64,000 nt of DNA from JAVJST01 sp965229715 (GCA_965229715.1 CBDDJL010000003.1:1-64000), one strand, 5' to 3'. Shown: positions 32,521 through 41,153, counted from the first letter of the stretch. Notes: a model not told the origin generated them from the letters alone. Translations and numbers: made by a program.

Positions 32521-33768
32521 ATGGGAAACAAAAAATCGGCCGTATCGCCGCTCGCCCCAGCCTCGTTCCCGGAGATCCCGGGTGTCGCCGGCGTTCGTTT
32601 CGCGACCTGTAATTCAGGTATCAAGTACGTCGGCCGCGATGATGTGCTGTTGGCGGCGTTTGACGACGGCACCCAGGCGGCAGGCGTGTTTACCCAGTCG
32701 CGGACGGCGTCCGCCCCGGTCGACTGGTGCCGCAAGGCGCTCAAGGGCGGGAACGGCGAGGCCCAGGGCCTGATCGTTAATGCGGGCAATGCCAACGCTT
32801 TTACCGGTCAGGCCGGTCTCGATTCGGTCAACAGGACGGTCGAGGCCGTCGCCGATACGCTCGGTTGCCGGCCGAGCCGGGTGTTCGTCGCCTCGACGGG
32901 CGTCATCGGCGAGACTCTGCCGGACGAGAAGATTCGCGAAAAGCTCGGCGACATGAGCGCCGGTCTTGGTACTGCCGATTTCGCCACGGCTGCGGCCGCG
33001 ATCATGACCACCGATACGTTCCCCAAAGGTGCCTGCAAAACGATTCAACTCGATGGTCGCGAAGTCACGATCGGCGGGATCGTCAAGGGATCGGGCATGA
33101 TCGCGCCGGATATGGCGACCATGCTGGCTTATGTGTTTACGGATGCCGCCGTATCGCACGAGGCGCTGCAAACGCTTCTCGAGCGGACGACGGCGAAAAC
33201 ATTCAATTGCATCACCGTCGACAGCGACACCTCGACAAGCGACACGCTGATGGCGTTTGCGACGGGTGCTGCGGGCAATAATGCCGTCGACAATATCGAC
33301 GACCCCCGATTCGACGAATTCCGTGCGGCATTTGAAGCGGTATGTCGCGATCTCGCCCATCAGGTGGTCCGCGACGGCGAGGGCGCCGGCAAGTTCGTCA
33401 CCGTGACCGTGAGCGGCGCCGAAACCAACGGTTCTGCGCGGGTGATTGCGTTGTCTATCGCCAATTCGCCGCTGGTGAAGACGGCAATCGCCGGCGAGGA
33501 CGCCAACTGGGGCCGCATCGTCATGGCCGTCGGCAAAGCCGGTGAGCCTGCCGACCGGGACCGGATGACGGTTGCCGTCGGCGGAATCGCGATTGCGGCG
33601 AACGGGCAGGCGGTTGCCGACTACGACGAAGCGCCCGTTGCCGCGCATATGAAAGGCGACGAGATCGAGATCGCCGTCGATGTCGGAGTCGGCGACGGTA
33701 CGGCGACCGTCTGGACGTGCGATCTGACCCACGGCTACATCGAAATCAATGCCGATTACCGGTCCTGA
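32521..33768 (+). CDS. argJ: Bifunctional glutamate N-acetyltransferase / amino-acid acetyltransferase ArgJ
   Basis: A 415-residue ornithine acetyltransferase of the arginine pathway. It recycles acetyl from N-acetylornithine to glutamate and may also make acetylglutamate from acetyl-CoA. The self-cleavage and nucleophile threonine T200 is in KGSGMIAPDMATML, and the oxyanion segment STGVIGE is near 125-131. The ATG at 32521 gives the normal length. It overlaps mutT by 20 bases and follows ppiC by 20 bases, a cluster often seen beside secA in alphaproteobacteria. Confidence 0.96.
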   Translation: MGNKKSAVSPLAPASFPEIPGVAGVRFATCNSGIKYVGRDDVLLAAFDDGTQAAGVFTQSRTASAPVDWCRKALKGGNGEAQGLIVNAGNANAFTGQAGLDSVNRTVEAVADTLGCRPSRVFVASTGVIGETLPDEKIREKLGDMSAGLGTADFATAAAAIMTTDTFPKGACKTIQLDGREVTIGGIVKGSGMIAPDMATMLAYVFTDAAVSHEALQTLLERTTAKTFNCITVDSDTSTSDTLMAFATGAAGNNAVDNIDDPRFDEFRAAFEAVCRDLAHQVVRDGEGAGKFVTVTVSGAETNGSARVIALSIANSPLVKTAIAGEDANWGRIVMAVGKAGEPADRDRMTVAVGGIAIAANGQAVADYDEAPVAAHMKGDEIEIAVDVGVGDGTATVWTCDLTHGYIEINADYRS

Positions 33769-34213
33769 CCCGACCTGCCTCGACGCCGGGACCGACGCGC
33801 GGCGCGTCGGCGGCCTGCCGATGCTGCTGGTCAGTGCCGCCGCCCTCATCGATGCGGACGGACGGGTGCTGATCGCACAGCGGCCCGACGGCAAGGCCAT
33901 GGCGGGACTGTGGGAGTTTCCGGGTGGCAAGGTCGATGCGGGCGAGACGCCCGAAGCCGCATTGATCCGGGAACTTCGCGAAGAGCTTTCCATCGACGTA
34001 ACGACGAGCTGCCTGGCGCCCATCGCCTTCGCCAGCCACGCCTATGACGATTTCCATCTGCTGATGCCGCTCTACGCCTGCCGGGTGTGGCGGGGCGATG
34101 TCATGCCGACGGAAGGTCAGGCGATCAAGTGGGTGCCGCCCGTGCGCCTCGGCGATTATCCGATGCCGCCCGCCGACGCACCACTGATCGCCACGCTCCG
34201 GGATCTCATTTGA
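33749..34213 (+). CDS. mutT: 8-oxo-dGTP diphosphatase MutT (Nudix)
   Basis: A 154-residue Nudix hydrolase with the full Nudix box at about 59-81 (GGKVDAGETPEAALIRELREEL). The start region LLVSAAALIDADGRVLIAQRP is typical of MutT, which clears oxidised dGTP and prevents transversions. The annotated start overlaps argJ by 20 bases; an internal ATG at 33821 would remove 24 residues and still leave a full Nudix domain. The adjacency to argJ supports the MutT assignment. Confidence 0.9.
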   Translation: MPITGPDPTCLDAGTDARRVGGLPMLLVSAAALIDADGRVLIAQRPDGKAMAGLWEFPGGKVDAGETPEAALIRELREELSIDVTTSCLAPIAFASHAYDDFHLLMPLYACRVWRGDVMPTEGQAIKWVPPVRLGDYPMPPADAPLIATLRDLI

Positions 34214-34278
34214 TCTCAGTTGTTGGTCGAATTCGATGATCGCGTTATGATTGTACGGCTTTCGGGAGGGAACCGTTC

Positions 34279-35397
34279 ATGAAACTTTTTCGTTTTGCCA
34301 AGCTGATCGCGGTCGTCGCCCTTTTCACGATCGGCGCATGTGCGCCGGTAACCAACATACCACAAATCGACCAGCAATCTGCGGAAGACGAGGCGGAAAA
34401 ACAACGGCAGTTCGTGATTTCGGAACAGGAGCGCTTGCGCGAACGGCTTGAGCGGGTCGGGATGCCGATTTTGTTGGCGAATACCGCGCTGTGTGACCGG
34501 CGCAACTATTACTACGGCCTGCAACTCGTTCACGCACAGGATTCCAGCGACGAATATCGGTCGGCGTACAAGACGCACTACAATCTGACCGACGACAACA
34601 TCCAAATCGGCCGCGTCATGCCGGAATCGCCCGCGGCCGAGATCGGTATCCTTGCCGGCGATGAACTCGTTTCCATCGACGGGGTGCCGGTCGAGGGCGG
34701 GAAAAAGGCGGACGACTGGATCGACGAGTACTATTACGGTCGCCCGGAAGAGCAAATCGACATGTCGGTCGTTATCCGGCGCGATGGCGAATTCAAGACG
34801 TTCGATATCAAACCGAAAACCATCTGCGGGTATCCAATGGTCATGGATAATACGGATGAACTGAACGCATACGCGGATGGCGACCGCATCTTTTTCTCGG
34901 CTGCTATGATCGAGTTTATGGCGGATGACGACCACCTCGCCCTGGTGATCGGCCACGAACTCGCACACAATACGATGGATCATATAGAGAAAAAGCAGGG
35001 CAACGCGCTCGGCGGTGTCCTTGTCGGCGCTATCTTCACGGTCCTTACCGGGGTCGATATGACCGGGCTGGGACGGGACATCGCCGGCTCGGCGTTTTCT
35101 CAGGAATTCGAGGCCGAAGCGGACTACGTCGGCGTCTACTATGCGGCGCGGGCAGGCTATGATATTTCCGATGTAGCGCACCTCTGGCGGCGTATGGCCG
35201 CGCGCCATCCGGGCAGCATCGACCTTGCCGGTACCACGCATCCGTCAACCGCCAAGCGTTTTCTGGCCATCGAAGCAACGCGGGACGAGATTCTGGCGAA
35301 GAAGGCGGCCGGCGAGCCGCTCGAGCCGGATATGGTGCCGATCGATCTCGATGAGGACGTTCAGGCGACCGGAGACGAAATCGATATCGACCGATAA
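34279..35397 (+). CDS. M48-family metalloprotease lipoprotein with PDZ domain
   Basis: A 372-residue lipoprotein with lipobox Cys21 (TIGAC). A short coiled segment (about 34-60), a PDZ-like domain around 105-175 (SPAAEIGILAGDELVSIDGV) and an M48 zinc-peptidase domain follow. The peptidase has H226-E227-x-x-H230 (HELAH) and a downstream glutamate in EFEAEAD (about 278-280). Unlike membrane HtpX it has no extra helices beyond one weak segment near 245-258. It probably acts in envelope protein quality control, like BepA or LoiP. It stands alone, 65 bases after mutT. Confidence 0.9.
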   Translation: MKLFRFAKLIAVVALFTIGACAPVTNIPQIDQQSAEDEAEKQRQFVISEQERLRERLERVGMPILLANTALCDRRNYYYGLQLVHAQDSSDEYRSAYKTHYNLTDDNIQIGRVMPESPAAEIGILAGDELVSIDGVPVEGGKKADDWIDEYYYGRPEEQIDMSVVIRRDGEFKTFDIKPKTICGYPMVMDNTDELNAYADGDRIFFSAAMIEFMADDDHLALVIGHELAHNTMDHIEKKQGNALGGVLVGAIFTVLTGVDMTGLGRDIAGSAFSQEFEAEADYVGVYYAARAGYDISDVAHLWRRMAARHPGSIDLAGTTHPSTAKRFLAIEATRDEILAKKAAGEPLEPDMVPIDLDEDVQATGDEIDIDR

Positions 35398-35421
35398 GGG
35401 CCGATCACGACCCGGCCTGCG

Positions 35422-36186
35422 TTACTCCGGTTTCCGGAACAGCAGCGAGAACCGGTCCGTATTGCCGGTGACCGTTTTGCGGCCGACTTCGTAGCGCAAT
35501 TCGTCGTCGGGTTTGAAGAACAGGTTGCTCGACCCGATCAGTCGAAAGCCCGCCGCCTGCACTTCGAGAATAACCTGGACCGGGTCGGCGCGGCGGCCGT
35601 TCTCCGGATTTTCCGGCTCCATATGGCGGCGGGTGTGGTCGATGACGCAATAATAACCGCCGGGCTTCAACGCCTTGAATGTTGCCCCATTGACGACCGA
35701 AGCGCCTTCCGCGTCGAAGTTATGGTATTCCCGGATATTGAGCGCCAGGTCAGCGTCCGTCAGGCCATAATCGATATCGCCCGGAATATATTGGTGAATG
35801 TCGCGGTCCCAACCCATGTCGATCGGCAGCTTTTCGACCGCAGTCATGGACGGGCGCGCCAGCATCTCATCGAGACCGTCGAGCCAGGCCGCCTGGTTGG
35901 CGATCAACAGGCGGCCTTTTTCCTGAAGTACCGGCCCGAGGAGTTCCGTGTACCAACCGGCACCGGGGCCGAATTCGATGACGGTCATATCGTCGCGCAG
36001 CCTGCAAAACGCCATGGCATTGACCGGATCCCGGTTGTCGTCGCGGGCGCGGTTCTTGTCGCTACGGTAGGTCTGGGCGATGGCGGCTTCGAGCTTCGCT
36101 TCGGTCGGATCGAAATCACTGTCGGCGACGGCCGGCGCTGTTGCGACCGACATGAGGGCGAGGGCGGCGATCAGAGAACGGTTCAT
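35422..36186 (-). CDS. Exported class I SAM-dependent methyltransferase-like protein
   Basis: A 254-residue protein with a signal peptide (MNRSLIAALALMSVATAPAV, cleavage after ADS near 21-23). It has a Rossmann-like methyltransferase domain in which motif I reads VIEFGPGAGWYTELLGPVL and a post-motif GGYYCVIDHTRR. It resembles the COG4798 'predicted methyltransferase' family, whose exported location is odd because SAM is cytosolic. Enzymatic activity is therefore uncertain. It converges on the M48 gene and follows the hydrolase gene by 43 bases. Confidence 0.82.
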   Translation of the reverse strand: MNRSLIAALALMSVATAPAVADSDFDPTEAKLEAAIAQTYRSDKNRARDDNRDPVNAMAFCRLRDDMTVIEFGPGAGWYTELLGPVLQEKGRLLIANQAAWLDGLDEMLARPSMTAVEKLPIDMGWDRDIHQYIPGDIDYGLTDADLALNIREYHNFDAEGASVVNGATFKALKPGGYYCVIDHTRRHMEPENPENGRRADPVQVILEVQAAGFRLIGSSNLFFKPDDELRYEVGRKTVTGNTDRFSLLFRKPE

Positions 36187-36229
36187 GGACGGGGCTCCTG
36201 CTGGTTGATTGCCGGAACCCTAACAGCGA

Positions 36230-37003
36230 TCAACCGTGTCGCGCGAGGAAATCCCGAACCGGCGGGATGACCCGCTCCGGGGCTTCGAGAAGGATGGCGT
36301 GCTTGATACCGTCGAGAACGACCAATTCCGCGTCGGGCAGTTCGTCGGCGATAAACCGGTTGAGCCGTGGATTGCAGCCGCCGTCGAGTTCGCCGGTCAG
36401 CACCAGGCAGGGGTGCGCGACCTCGTTCAGCCAGGGCGCCATCTCGGTTTCGGCATAGACGTGAAAGACAGAAAGGAAGACGTCTGGCGGGGTCGTCAGA
36501 ACCTGTTCCTTGCGGCGTTGAATGACATCGGGCCGAGCGGCGATGAAATCGTCGGTGAACCAGCGGTCGAGCAACGTGTCGAACACCGGTTCGATGCCCT
36601 TTTCCTCCATGGCGCGGACCACGCCCTGAACCTTCGCGGCATCGTCCTCGGTGCGCCCGGCCGCCGTGCTGAGCAGGCCGACGGTCAGGGTTCGCTCGGG
36701 ATGAGTCCGCGCGTAACCCGGTCCGATCATGCCGCCGAGCGAGTGACCGATGACGTGGATCTTGTCGTGACCCAATCGTGCGCGAAGCGCCTCGAGATCT
36801 TCGACCAGGCAATCGAGACCGTAGGGCAGTTCGCCGACCGGGCTTTCGCCGTGCCCGCGCAGGTCGTAGGTGACGCAGGTGTAATCGGCCTTGAGATCGG
36901 CGACGAGCGCATCCCAGGTCGCGCGGCGCGAGCCAATCCCGTGAACCATGTAGAGCGGCGGGCCGGACCCTTCCACGGTATAGGCGACATCGACAGCCGT
37001 CAT
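36230..37003 (-). CDS. Alpha/beta hydrolase
   Basis: A 257-residue alpha/beta hydrolase. The oxyanion strand VHGIGS is near 20, the nucleophile Ser is in GHSLGG near 102, an acid in TGELDGG near 203 and the catalytic His in IKHAIL near 232. It resembles 3-oxoadipate enol-lactonases and C-C hydrolases. It lies only four bases after a luciferase-like oxidoreductase gene, so the two probably act together, for example oxygenation then ester or lactone hydrolysis. The substrate is unknown. Confidence 0.87.
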   Translation of the reverse strand: MTAVDVAYTVEGSGPPLYMVHGIGSRRATWDALVADLKADYTCVTYDLRGHGESPVGELPYGLDCLVEDLEALRARLGHDKIHVIGHSLGGMIGPGYARTHPERTLTVGLLSTAAGRTEDDAAKVQGVVRAMEEKGIEPVFDTLLDRWFTDDFIAARPDVIQRRKEQVLTTPPDVFLSVFHVYAETEMAPWLNEVAHPCLVLTGELDGGCNPRLNRFIADELPDAELVVLDGIKHAILLEAPERVIPPVRDFLARHG

Positions 37004-37007
37004 CGCT

Positions 37008-38057
37008 CTATTCCGCCGCCGCGCGGGCGCCGGCAGGCCGCCCGGTGAAATGGGGCATGACGTCCTCGGCGAAGCATTGCAGGCTGTCCATGGTCTCGGA
37101 CTGCTCGAGACCGAAATTGGGGCTCAGGATCAAGCGGTCAACGCCGAGATCCTGATAGGGGCCGAGCTTGTCGGCGATCTCCTGGGGCGAGCCGAACAAC
37201 AGGCTTTGCTCCATTTCCTCGATGCTCTGTTTGCGGGGGAGTTCGCGGATCATGCCATGGTCGACGATCCCCGGCCCCGTGAAGACATTGTCGAAACGGC
37301 TGTAATAGCGATACGCGGCCTCTAGTTTCCGCAGTCGCTCCGCCGGTGTCTTGGCGGTCTGGCCGACGCGTGACAGCGACAGCGTCAGATGCGCGCCGTC
37401 CTCGCCCATTTCCTGCTTGGCGCGGGTGAACCCCGTCACCTGATCGACGAGCATGGAATGATCGCCGGACAGCGGCGTCGTCTGAATGTGAAAGCCGCGC
37501 TTCGTGCAGTGGTAGATGCCCTGGTGGTTCATCACCGCCATCATCATCTGTGGGCCGCCCGGGCTGACCGGGCGCGGCATGATCGTGATCGGATCGAACG
37601 TGTAATATTTTCCGTCCCATGAGACCTCCTCGTCGCGGAGCAACGCTTGCAGCACGTCGAGCGACTCGTCGAACCGCTCGCGGGTCTCGTCCATGGGCAC
37701 CCCGAGACGTTCCATCTCGTACTTGAAGGCGCCGCGCCCGACGCCGAGCAGCAATCGTCCCTCGGTAAAGATATCGGCGACGACGACTTCGCCGGCAAAG
37801 ACCCGCATGTCGTGGAGCGGCAGCACGACCACGGAGGTCATGATCTTCACACGTTCGGTCTCGGCCGCGATCTTGACGGCAAAGGTCAGCGGCGCCGGCA
37901 TCATCAGGCAGTTGATCAGATGGTGCTCGGTCACGGAAACGGCATCGAATCCCATCCGGTCGGCCAAGCGGGCCTGTTCCAGCATGTCGGCGTAGACGCG
38001 GTCGCCGCCATAGTCCTTGTTCGGATAGTCGGCGGATAACTGGATACTGAATTCCAT
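37008..38057 (-). CDS. LLM-class flavin-dependent oxidoreductase
   Basis: A 349-residue luciferase-like monooxygenase (TIM barrel, FMN and a separate reductase). It shows FDAVSVTEHHL near 35-45, SVVVLPLHDMRVFAGE, GRLLLGVGRGAF and the TIMPRPVSPGGPQ block near 172-184. Start 38057 is chosen over 38105 because GGGAG lies at a workable distance. It is first in the pair with the alpha/beta hydrolase and divergent from a LysR gene with palindromic sites between them. Substrates of the class are diverse and cannot be read here. Confidence 0.88.
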   Translation of the reverse strand: MEFSIQLSADYPNKDYGGDRVYADMLEQARLADRMGFDAVSVTEHHLINCLMMPAPLTFAVKIAAETERVKIMTSVVVLPLHDMRVFAGEVVVADIFTEGRLLLGVGRGAFKYEMERLGVPMDETRERFDESLDVLQALLRDEEVSWDGKYYTFDPITIMPRPVSPGGPQMMMAVMNHQGIYHCTKRGFHIQTTPLSGDHSMLVDQVTGFTRAKQEMGEDGAHLTLSLSRVGQTAKTPAERLRKLEAAYRYYSRFDNVFTGPGIVDHGMIRELPRKQSIEEMEQSLLFGSPQEIADKLGPYQDLGVDRLILSPNFGLEQSETMDSLQCFAEDVMPHFTGRPAGARAAAE

Positions 38058-38106
38058 CCTGCAACACTCCCGTGGAAACGATGCAGACAGTATGGCAGGC
38101 GTCATT

Positions 38107-38157
38107 AATTCTTAAAAACGAATTATATTGCAAAGAATTATCGATAAATACGATAAT
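38107..38157. promoter_or_regulatory. LysR-type operator dyads between the LLM operon and lysR
   Basis: Two AT-rich dyads lie in the 105-base divergent gap. Arms ATTATCG (38137-38143) and CGATAAT (38151-38157) are 7 bases apart and match the LysR box layout T-N11-A. Arms AATTC (38107-38111) and GAATT (38120-38124) lie about 30 bases away. A regulator bound to both could control its own gene and the LLM-hydrolase pair. Confidence 0.5.
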
Positions 38158-38162
38158 AAGCC

Positions 38163-39020
38163 ATGAACCTCATCAATGTTCGTACGTTCCTCGCCGTGAT
38201 GGAAACCGGCTCGCTGAGCCGGGCATCGGAACGTCTGCATGTGACACAGTCGACGGTGACGGCGCGTTTGAGCGCGCTGGAGAGCGAGATCGGGCAGACC
38301 CTGTTCCATCGCCGGAAATCCGGGGCGGAACTGACGTCGGCCGGTTTCAAGTTCCAGCGGTATGCGGAACTGATGTCCGATCTGTGGTCCCAGGCGTTGC
38401 TGGAAACGTCATTGCCGTCCGGCGTCGGCGCGATCTGCAACATCGGCTGCCAGCCCGATCTATGGCATGGCTTCGGCGAACGGTTTCTGGCCGAGCTCGA
38501 AGAAAACGCGGCCGATGTCGCGTATTCGGTTTGGCCCGGCGAACAGGCTGACCTGGCCCGTTGGTTGCGCACGGGGCTTGTCGATCTCGTTTTCTGCTTC
38601 GTGCCGCCCAATGCCGGGGACACGGTCGTGCGCAAGATATTCGACGACGAACTCGTCCTCGTATCGACCCGCCCCCGGCCGCTCATGCGGTGGGATCCGG
38701 CGTATGTCTACGTCGACATGGGCGAAACGTTCCGCCGCGACCACGCTGCCGCCTATCCGGACGGGGACACGCCGACACGGACGTTCGGCTCGGGATCCTG
38801 GGCACTTGAATATCTTCTGGCCAACGGCGGTTCGGCCTATCTGCCGGCCCGGCTTGCCGACCCGCACCTGGCGGCGGGAACGCTGCATGCCGTGGCTCAC
38901 GCACCCGTCTTCAAGCGTCCGGCTTACGTCGCTGCGCGGCGCGGCCTGGTCGAATCGTGGTCGTGGTACGAAGCGGTTCTTGATTCGGCGTTCGCCGGCG
39001 GTGTCGAAACAGAGGGTTAG
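38163..39020 (+). CDS. LysR family transcriptional regulator
   Basis: A 285-residue LysR regulator. The winged helix opens MNLINVRTFLAVMETGSLSRASERLHVTQSTVTARLSALE. The co-inducer domain spans about 92-280. The ATG at 38163 immediately follows the 38137-38157 dyad, consistent with autorepression. It is divergent from the LLM oxidoreductase / hydrolase pair, its likely target. The helix-turn-helix is of standard length, so the start is firm. Confidence 0.9.
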   Translation: MNLINVRTFLAVMETGSLSRASERLHVTQSTVTARLSALESEIGQTLFHRRKSGAELTSAGFKFQRYAELMSDLWSQALLETSLPSGVGAICNIGCQPDLWHGFGERFLAELEENAADVAYSVWPGEQADLARWLRTGLVDLVFCFVPPNAGDTVVRKIFDDELVLVSTRPRPLMRWDPAYVYVDMGETFRRDHAAAYPDGDTPTRTFGSGSWALEYLLANGGSAYLPARLADPHLAAGTLHAVAHAPVFKRPAYVAARRGLVESWSWYEAVLDSAFAGGVETEG

Positions 39021-39030
39021 GGTCCTGACC

Positions 39031-39429
39031 CTATGATTTGCGCATGCCGGCGATTCGCTCCGCCGAAGCGCAGAGTTCGGCGACCGCGGCATCGAAAAAT
39101 CCATCCATGCGATCCCGCATCGACGGTGACAACGCCACGAGGCGCGAGCGGGCGTCCTTCGGGTTGCCGGTTTCGACGATGATGCCGCCGGCGACGGCCG
39201 TGTCGATGTATTTGCCGGCCGTGTGCGGGCTTTTAACGCTCTTCATGCAGTCGATGGCGTCCGTCTTGCGGACCGGCTCGTCCGCTTCCCACAGCGTGGT
39301 CAGCAAATCCCAGTAGTGGGACGAATAGAAATCCGTGTTGCCGTCAAACAGCGCGAGCCATCGGTCGCCGACATGCGCCAGCAAATCGAGGTATTGGCGG
39401 TGGGCCGCATTGGTGAAAGCGTTGGTCAT
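39031..39429 (-). CDS. MarR-like winged-helix regulator
   Basis: A 132-residue, largely helical protein with a central winged-helix-like stretch (VRKTDAIDCMKSVKSPHTAG), a variable wing (NPKDARSRLVALS) and terminal helices, the layout of small MarR-type regulators that dimerise and bind palindromes. The DNA-binding helix is not as clear as in canonical MarR. The start at 39429 removes 13 residues of unlikely N-terminus. It converges on the lysR gene with a 10-base gap. Confidence 0.65.
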   Translation of the reverse strand: MTNAFTNAAHRQYLDLLAHVGDRWLALFDGNTDFYSSHYWDLLTTLWEADEPVRKTDAIDCMKSVKSPHTAGKYIDTAVAGGIIVETGNPKDARSRLVALSPSMRDRMDGFFDAAVAELCASAERIAGMRKS

Positions 39430-39555
39430 CGGTCGATTACCGCAAAGTCCATCTTTAATCCCCGGCATTAGCGCCGAATCGTAGAAAATTTAGCGGGCAT
39501 GTCGTTGGGATTCCAGCACTATATAAAAATTTGCATTCAAAAATACAAATAAATA

Positions 39556-39585
39556 TTGACATCAAAAATACATGCAAATATGTAT
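39556..39585 (+). promoter_or_regulatory. Sigma-70-type promoter with overlapping dyad for the glycine-zipper lipoprotein
   Basis: TTGACA (39556-39561) is followed after 17 bases by TATGTA (39579-39584). A perfect dyad with arms ATACAT (39568-39573) and ATGTAT (39580-39585) overlaps the -10 box. The surrounding 39480-39595 stretch is far more AT-rich than its neighbours. Confidence 0.6.
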
Positions 39586-39654
39586 ATATCTATCGGCCGG
39601 CGAACCGCGTTCTTGTTATTCGTATCGATTGCCGGGCGAAAAGGAGGATCAGTC

Positions 39655-40185
39655 ATGAACACATCCAGTGCTATTTCGCATTCCCGTCCCCGTCGGGCCT
39701 CTACGTCGAAGTCTTTCGTCTCGCGCATTGCCGCGATGTTTATGGTCGTCGTGTTGGCCACCGGCTGCGTGACCGGTTCCGGCGACAAGCAAACGGCCGG
39801 CACATTGCTCGGCGCCGGCCTCGGCGGCCTTGCCGGTTCGCAAATCGGCGATGGTCGCGGCCAGCTTGCTGCGGTTGCCGCCGGTGCGCTGATCGGCGCC
39901 GTCATGGGCAGCGAGGCAGGCGCCAGTCTCGACCGCGCCGACAAGGCCTATATCGAGCGAGCGCAGAACCGTGCGCACAGCGCGCCGGTCGGCGAACCGA
40001 TCGTCTGGTCGAATCCGGAGTCTGGCAATTCCGGCACGGTTGTCGCGACCCGCGAGGGCGCGGCGCAGACGTCGGGCCGATTGTGCCGCGAATATCGCCA
40101 CACGGTGTATGTCGGCGGCGAGCCGCAGGATGCCTACGGCACCGCATGCCGCGAGGAGGACGGCAGCTGGACGGTCGTGCATTGA
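39655..40185 (+). CDS. Glycine-zipper lipoprotein (17 kDa antigen-like)
   Basis: A 176-residue outer-membrane-type lipoprotein. A leader with a lipobox (VVLATGC, Cys near 38) precedes a glycine-zipper 2TM domain (about 47-86: GAGLGGLAGSQIGDGRG, GALIGAVMGSEAGA) and a C-terminal globular part with two cysteines (C122 and C140 region). It resembles Rickettsia 17 kDa antigen and SlyB-like proteins. The ATG at 39655 is fixed by a consensus Shine-Dalgarno AAGGAGGA at 39641-39648, so expression should be strong. A terminator follows at 40257-40287. Confidence 0.88.
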   Translation: MNTSSAISHSRPRRASTSKSFVSRIAAMFMVVVLATGCVTGSGDKQTAGTLLGAGLGGLAGSQIGDGRGQLAAVAAGALIGAVMGSEAGASLDRADKAYIERAQNRAHSAPVGEPIVWSNPESGNSGTVVATREGAAQTSGRLCREYRHTVYVGGEPQDAYGTACREEDGSWTVVH

Positions 40186-40256
40186 TCCTCCACGGCCGGT
40201 CCCGGTAGCCCGTAACCCCCCCCCCCTCTACGGGCGCCGGCCTCCCGCCAGCGAGA

Positions 40257-40287
40257 CGGCCCCGGTGTCGCAATGATGCCGGGGCCG
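40257..40287 (+). terminator. Rho-independent terminator after the glycine-zipper gene
   Basis: Nine-base GC-rich arms (CGGCCCCGG at 40257-40265, CCGGGGCCG at 40279-40287) with a 13-base loop, followed by TTT, four C and TTT. It lies 72 bases past the stop. A run of 11 C bases (40216-40226) lies just before it, inside a smaller hairpin with arms CCCGTA and TACGGG. Confidence 0.75.
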
Positions 40288-40344
40288 TTTCCCCTTTGCC
40301 GCGGGCGCGCGGGGTGTTACCGATGGGGCGCAAAGGAAAACCCC

Positions 40345-41097
40345 ATGTCGGACGCCTCGCAAGTCTATACCGCCGCCATCGTGATTATCGGCAACGAGAT
40401 CCTCTCGGGCCGAACTCAGGATGCAAACGTCTCCTTCTTGGGGCGGCGGCTTTCGGAGCTCGGTATCCGCCTCGTCGAGGTGCGGATCGTGCGCGACGAG
40501 GACGACGCCATCGCGGACGCCGTGAATACGCTGCGTGCCGCGCACGACTATGTCTTCACCACCGGCGGGATTGGCCCGACCCACGACGACATCACGTCCG
40601 AAGCAGTCGCTAGGGCGCTCGGCCTGCCGTTCGGACGCAACCCGGAGGCCGAAGCCATTCTCCGGGCCTACTACAAGCCCGAGGACGTGACCGAAGCGCG
40701 GCTTTCGATGGCCGACATGCCGGACGGCGCGGAATTGATCGACAACCCGGTCAGCCGCGCGCCGGGATTTAGGATCGGTAACGTCTACGTTCTACCCGGA
40801 GTGCCGAGCATTCTCGAAGTCATGTTCGACGGGATTGCCGGCAGCCTCGCGGGCGGCGAGCCGGTGCTGACCGTGTCGGTCGCCGCGAACCTGCCGGAAG
40901 GAACGATTTCAACGCCGCTCCGGGGCATTCAGGACGACCATCCGACGGTCGAGATCGGCAGCTATCCGTATTTCAAGGAGGGCAAGCTGGGCGCCAGCCT
41001 GGTCATGCGCGGCACCGATGCGGCCGAGATTGCCGTCGTCGCCGACAGGATCAGGGCGATGATTCGCGACCTCGGGGGCGAGCCTATAGAAGATTAA
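40345..41097 (+). CDS. MoCF-domain protein (CinA N-terminal-like, molybdopterin-binding fold)
   Basis: A 250-residue protein with a MoaB/MogA-type fold in its first two thirds (IGNEILSGRTQDANVSFLG and TTGGIGPTHDDITSE are the hallmark loops). A C-terminal extension includes PYFKEGKLGASLVMRG. It corresponds to the N-terminal domain of CinA without the amidase half. CinA N-terminal domains hydrolyse ADP-ribose or pyridine nucleotides in some bacteria, and a moco role is also possible. The ATG at 40345 removes an unlikely upstream extension. A long hairpin at 41117-41153 follows. Confidence 0.82.
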   Translation: MSDASQVYTAAIVIIGNEILSGRTQDANVSFLGRRLSELGIRLVEVRIVRDEDDAIADAVNTLRAAHDYVFTTGGIGPTHDDITSEAVARALGLPFGRNPEAEAILRAYYKPEDVTEARLSMADMPDGAELIDNPVSRAPGFRIGNVYVLPGVPSILEVMFDGIAGSLAGGEPVLTVSVAANLPEGTISTPLRGIQDDHPTVEIGSYPYFKEGKLGASLVMRGTDAAEIAVVADRIRAMIRDLGGEPIED

Positions 41098-41116
41098 ACC
41101 CAAGCGAGGTGTTTGC

Positions 41117-41153
41117 GCGCGCCGAGGGAATGGACCGGCGGGGCTCGGCGCGC
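41117..41153 (+). terminator. Hairpin after the MoCF-domain gene
   Basis: Ten-base perfect arms (GCGCGCCGAG at 41117-41126, CTCGGCGCGC at 41144-41153) enclose a 17-base loop. It starts 20 bases past the stop. There is no U-run, so termination, if any, would be Rho-dependent or partial. Confidence 0.4.
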
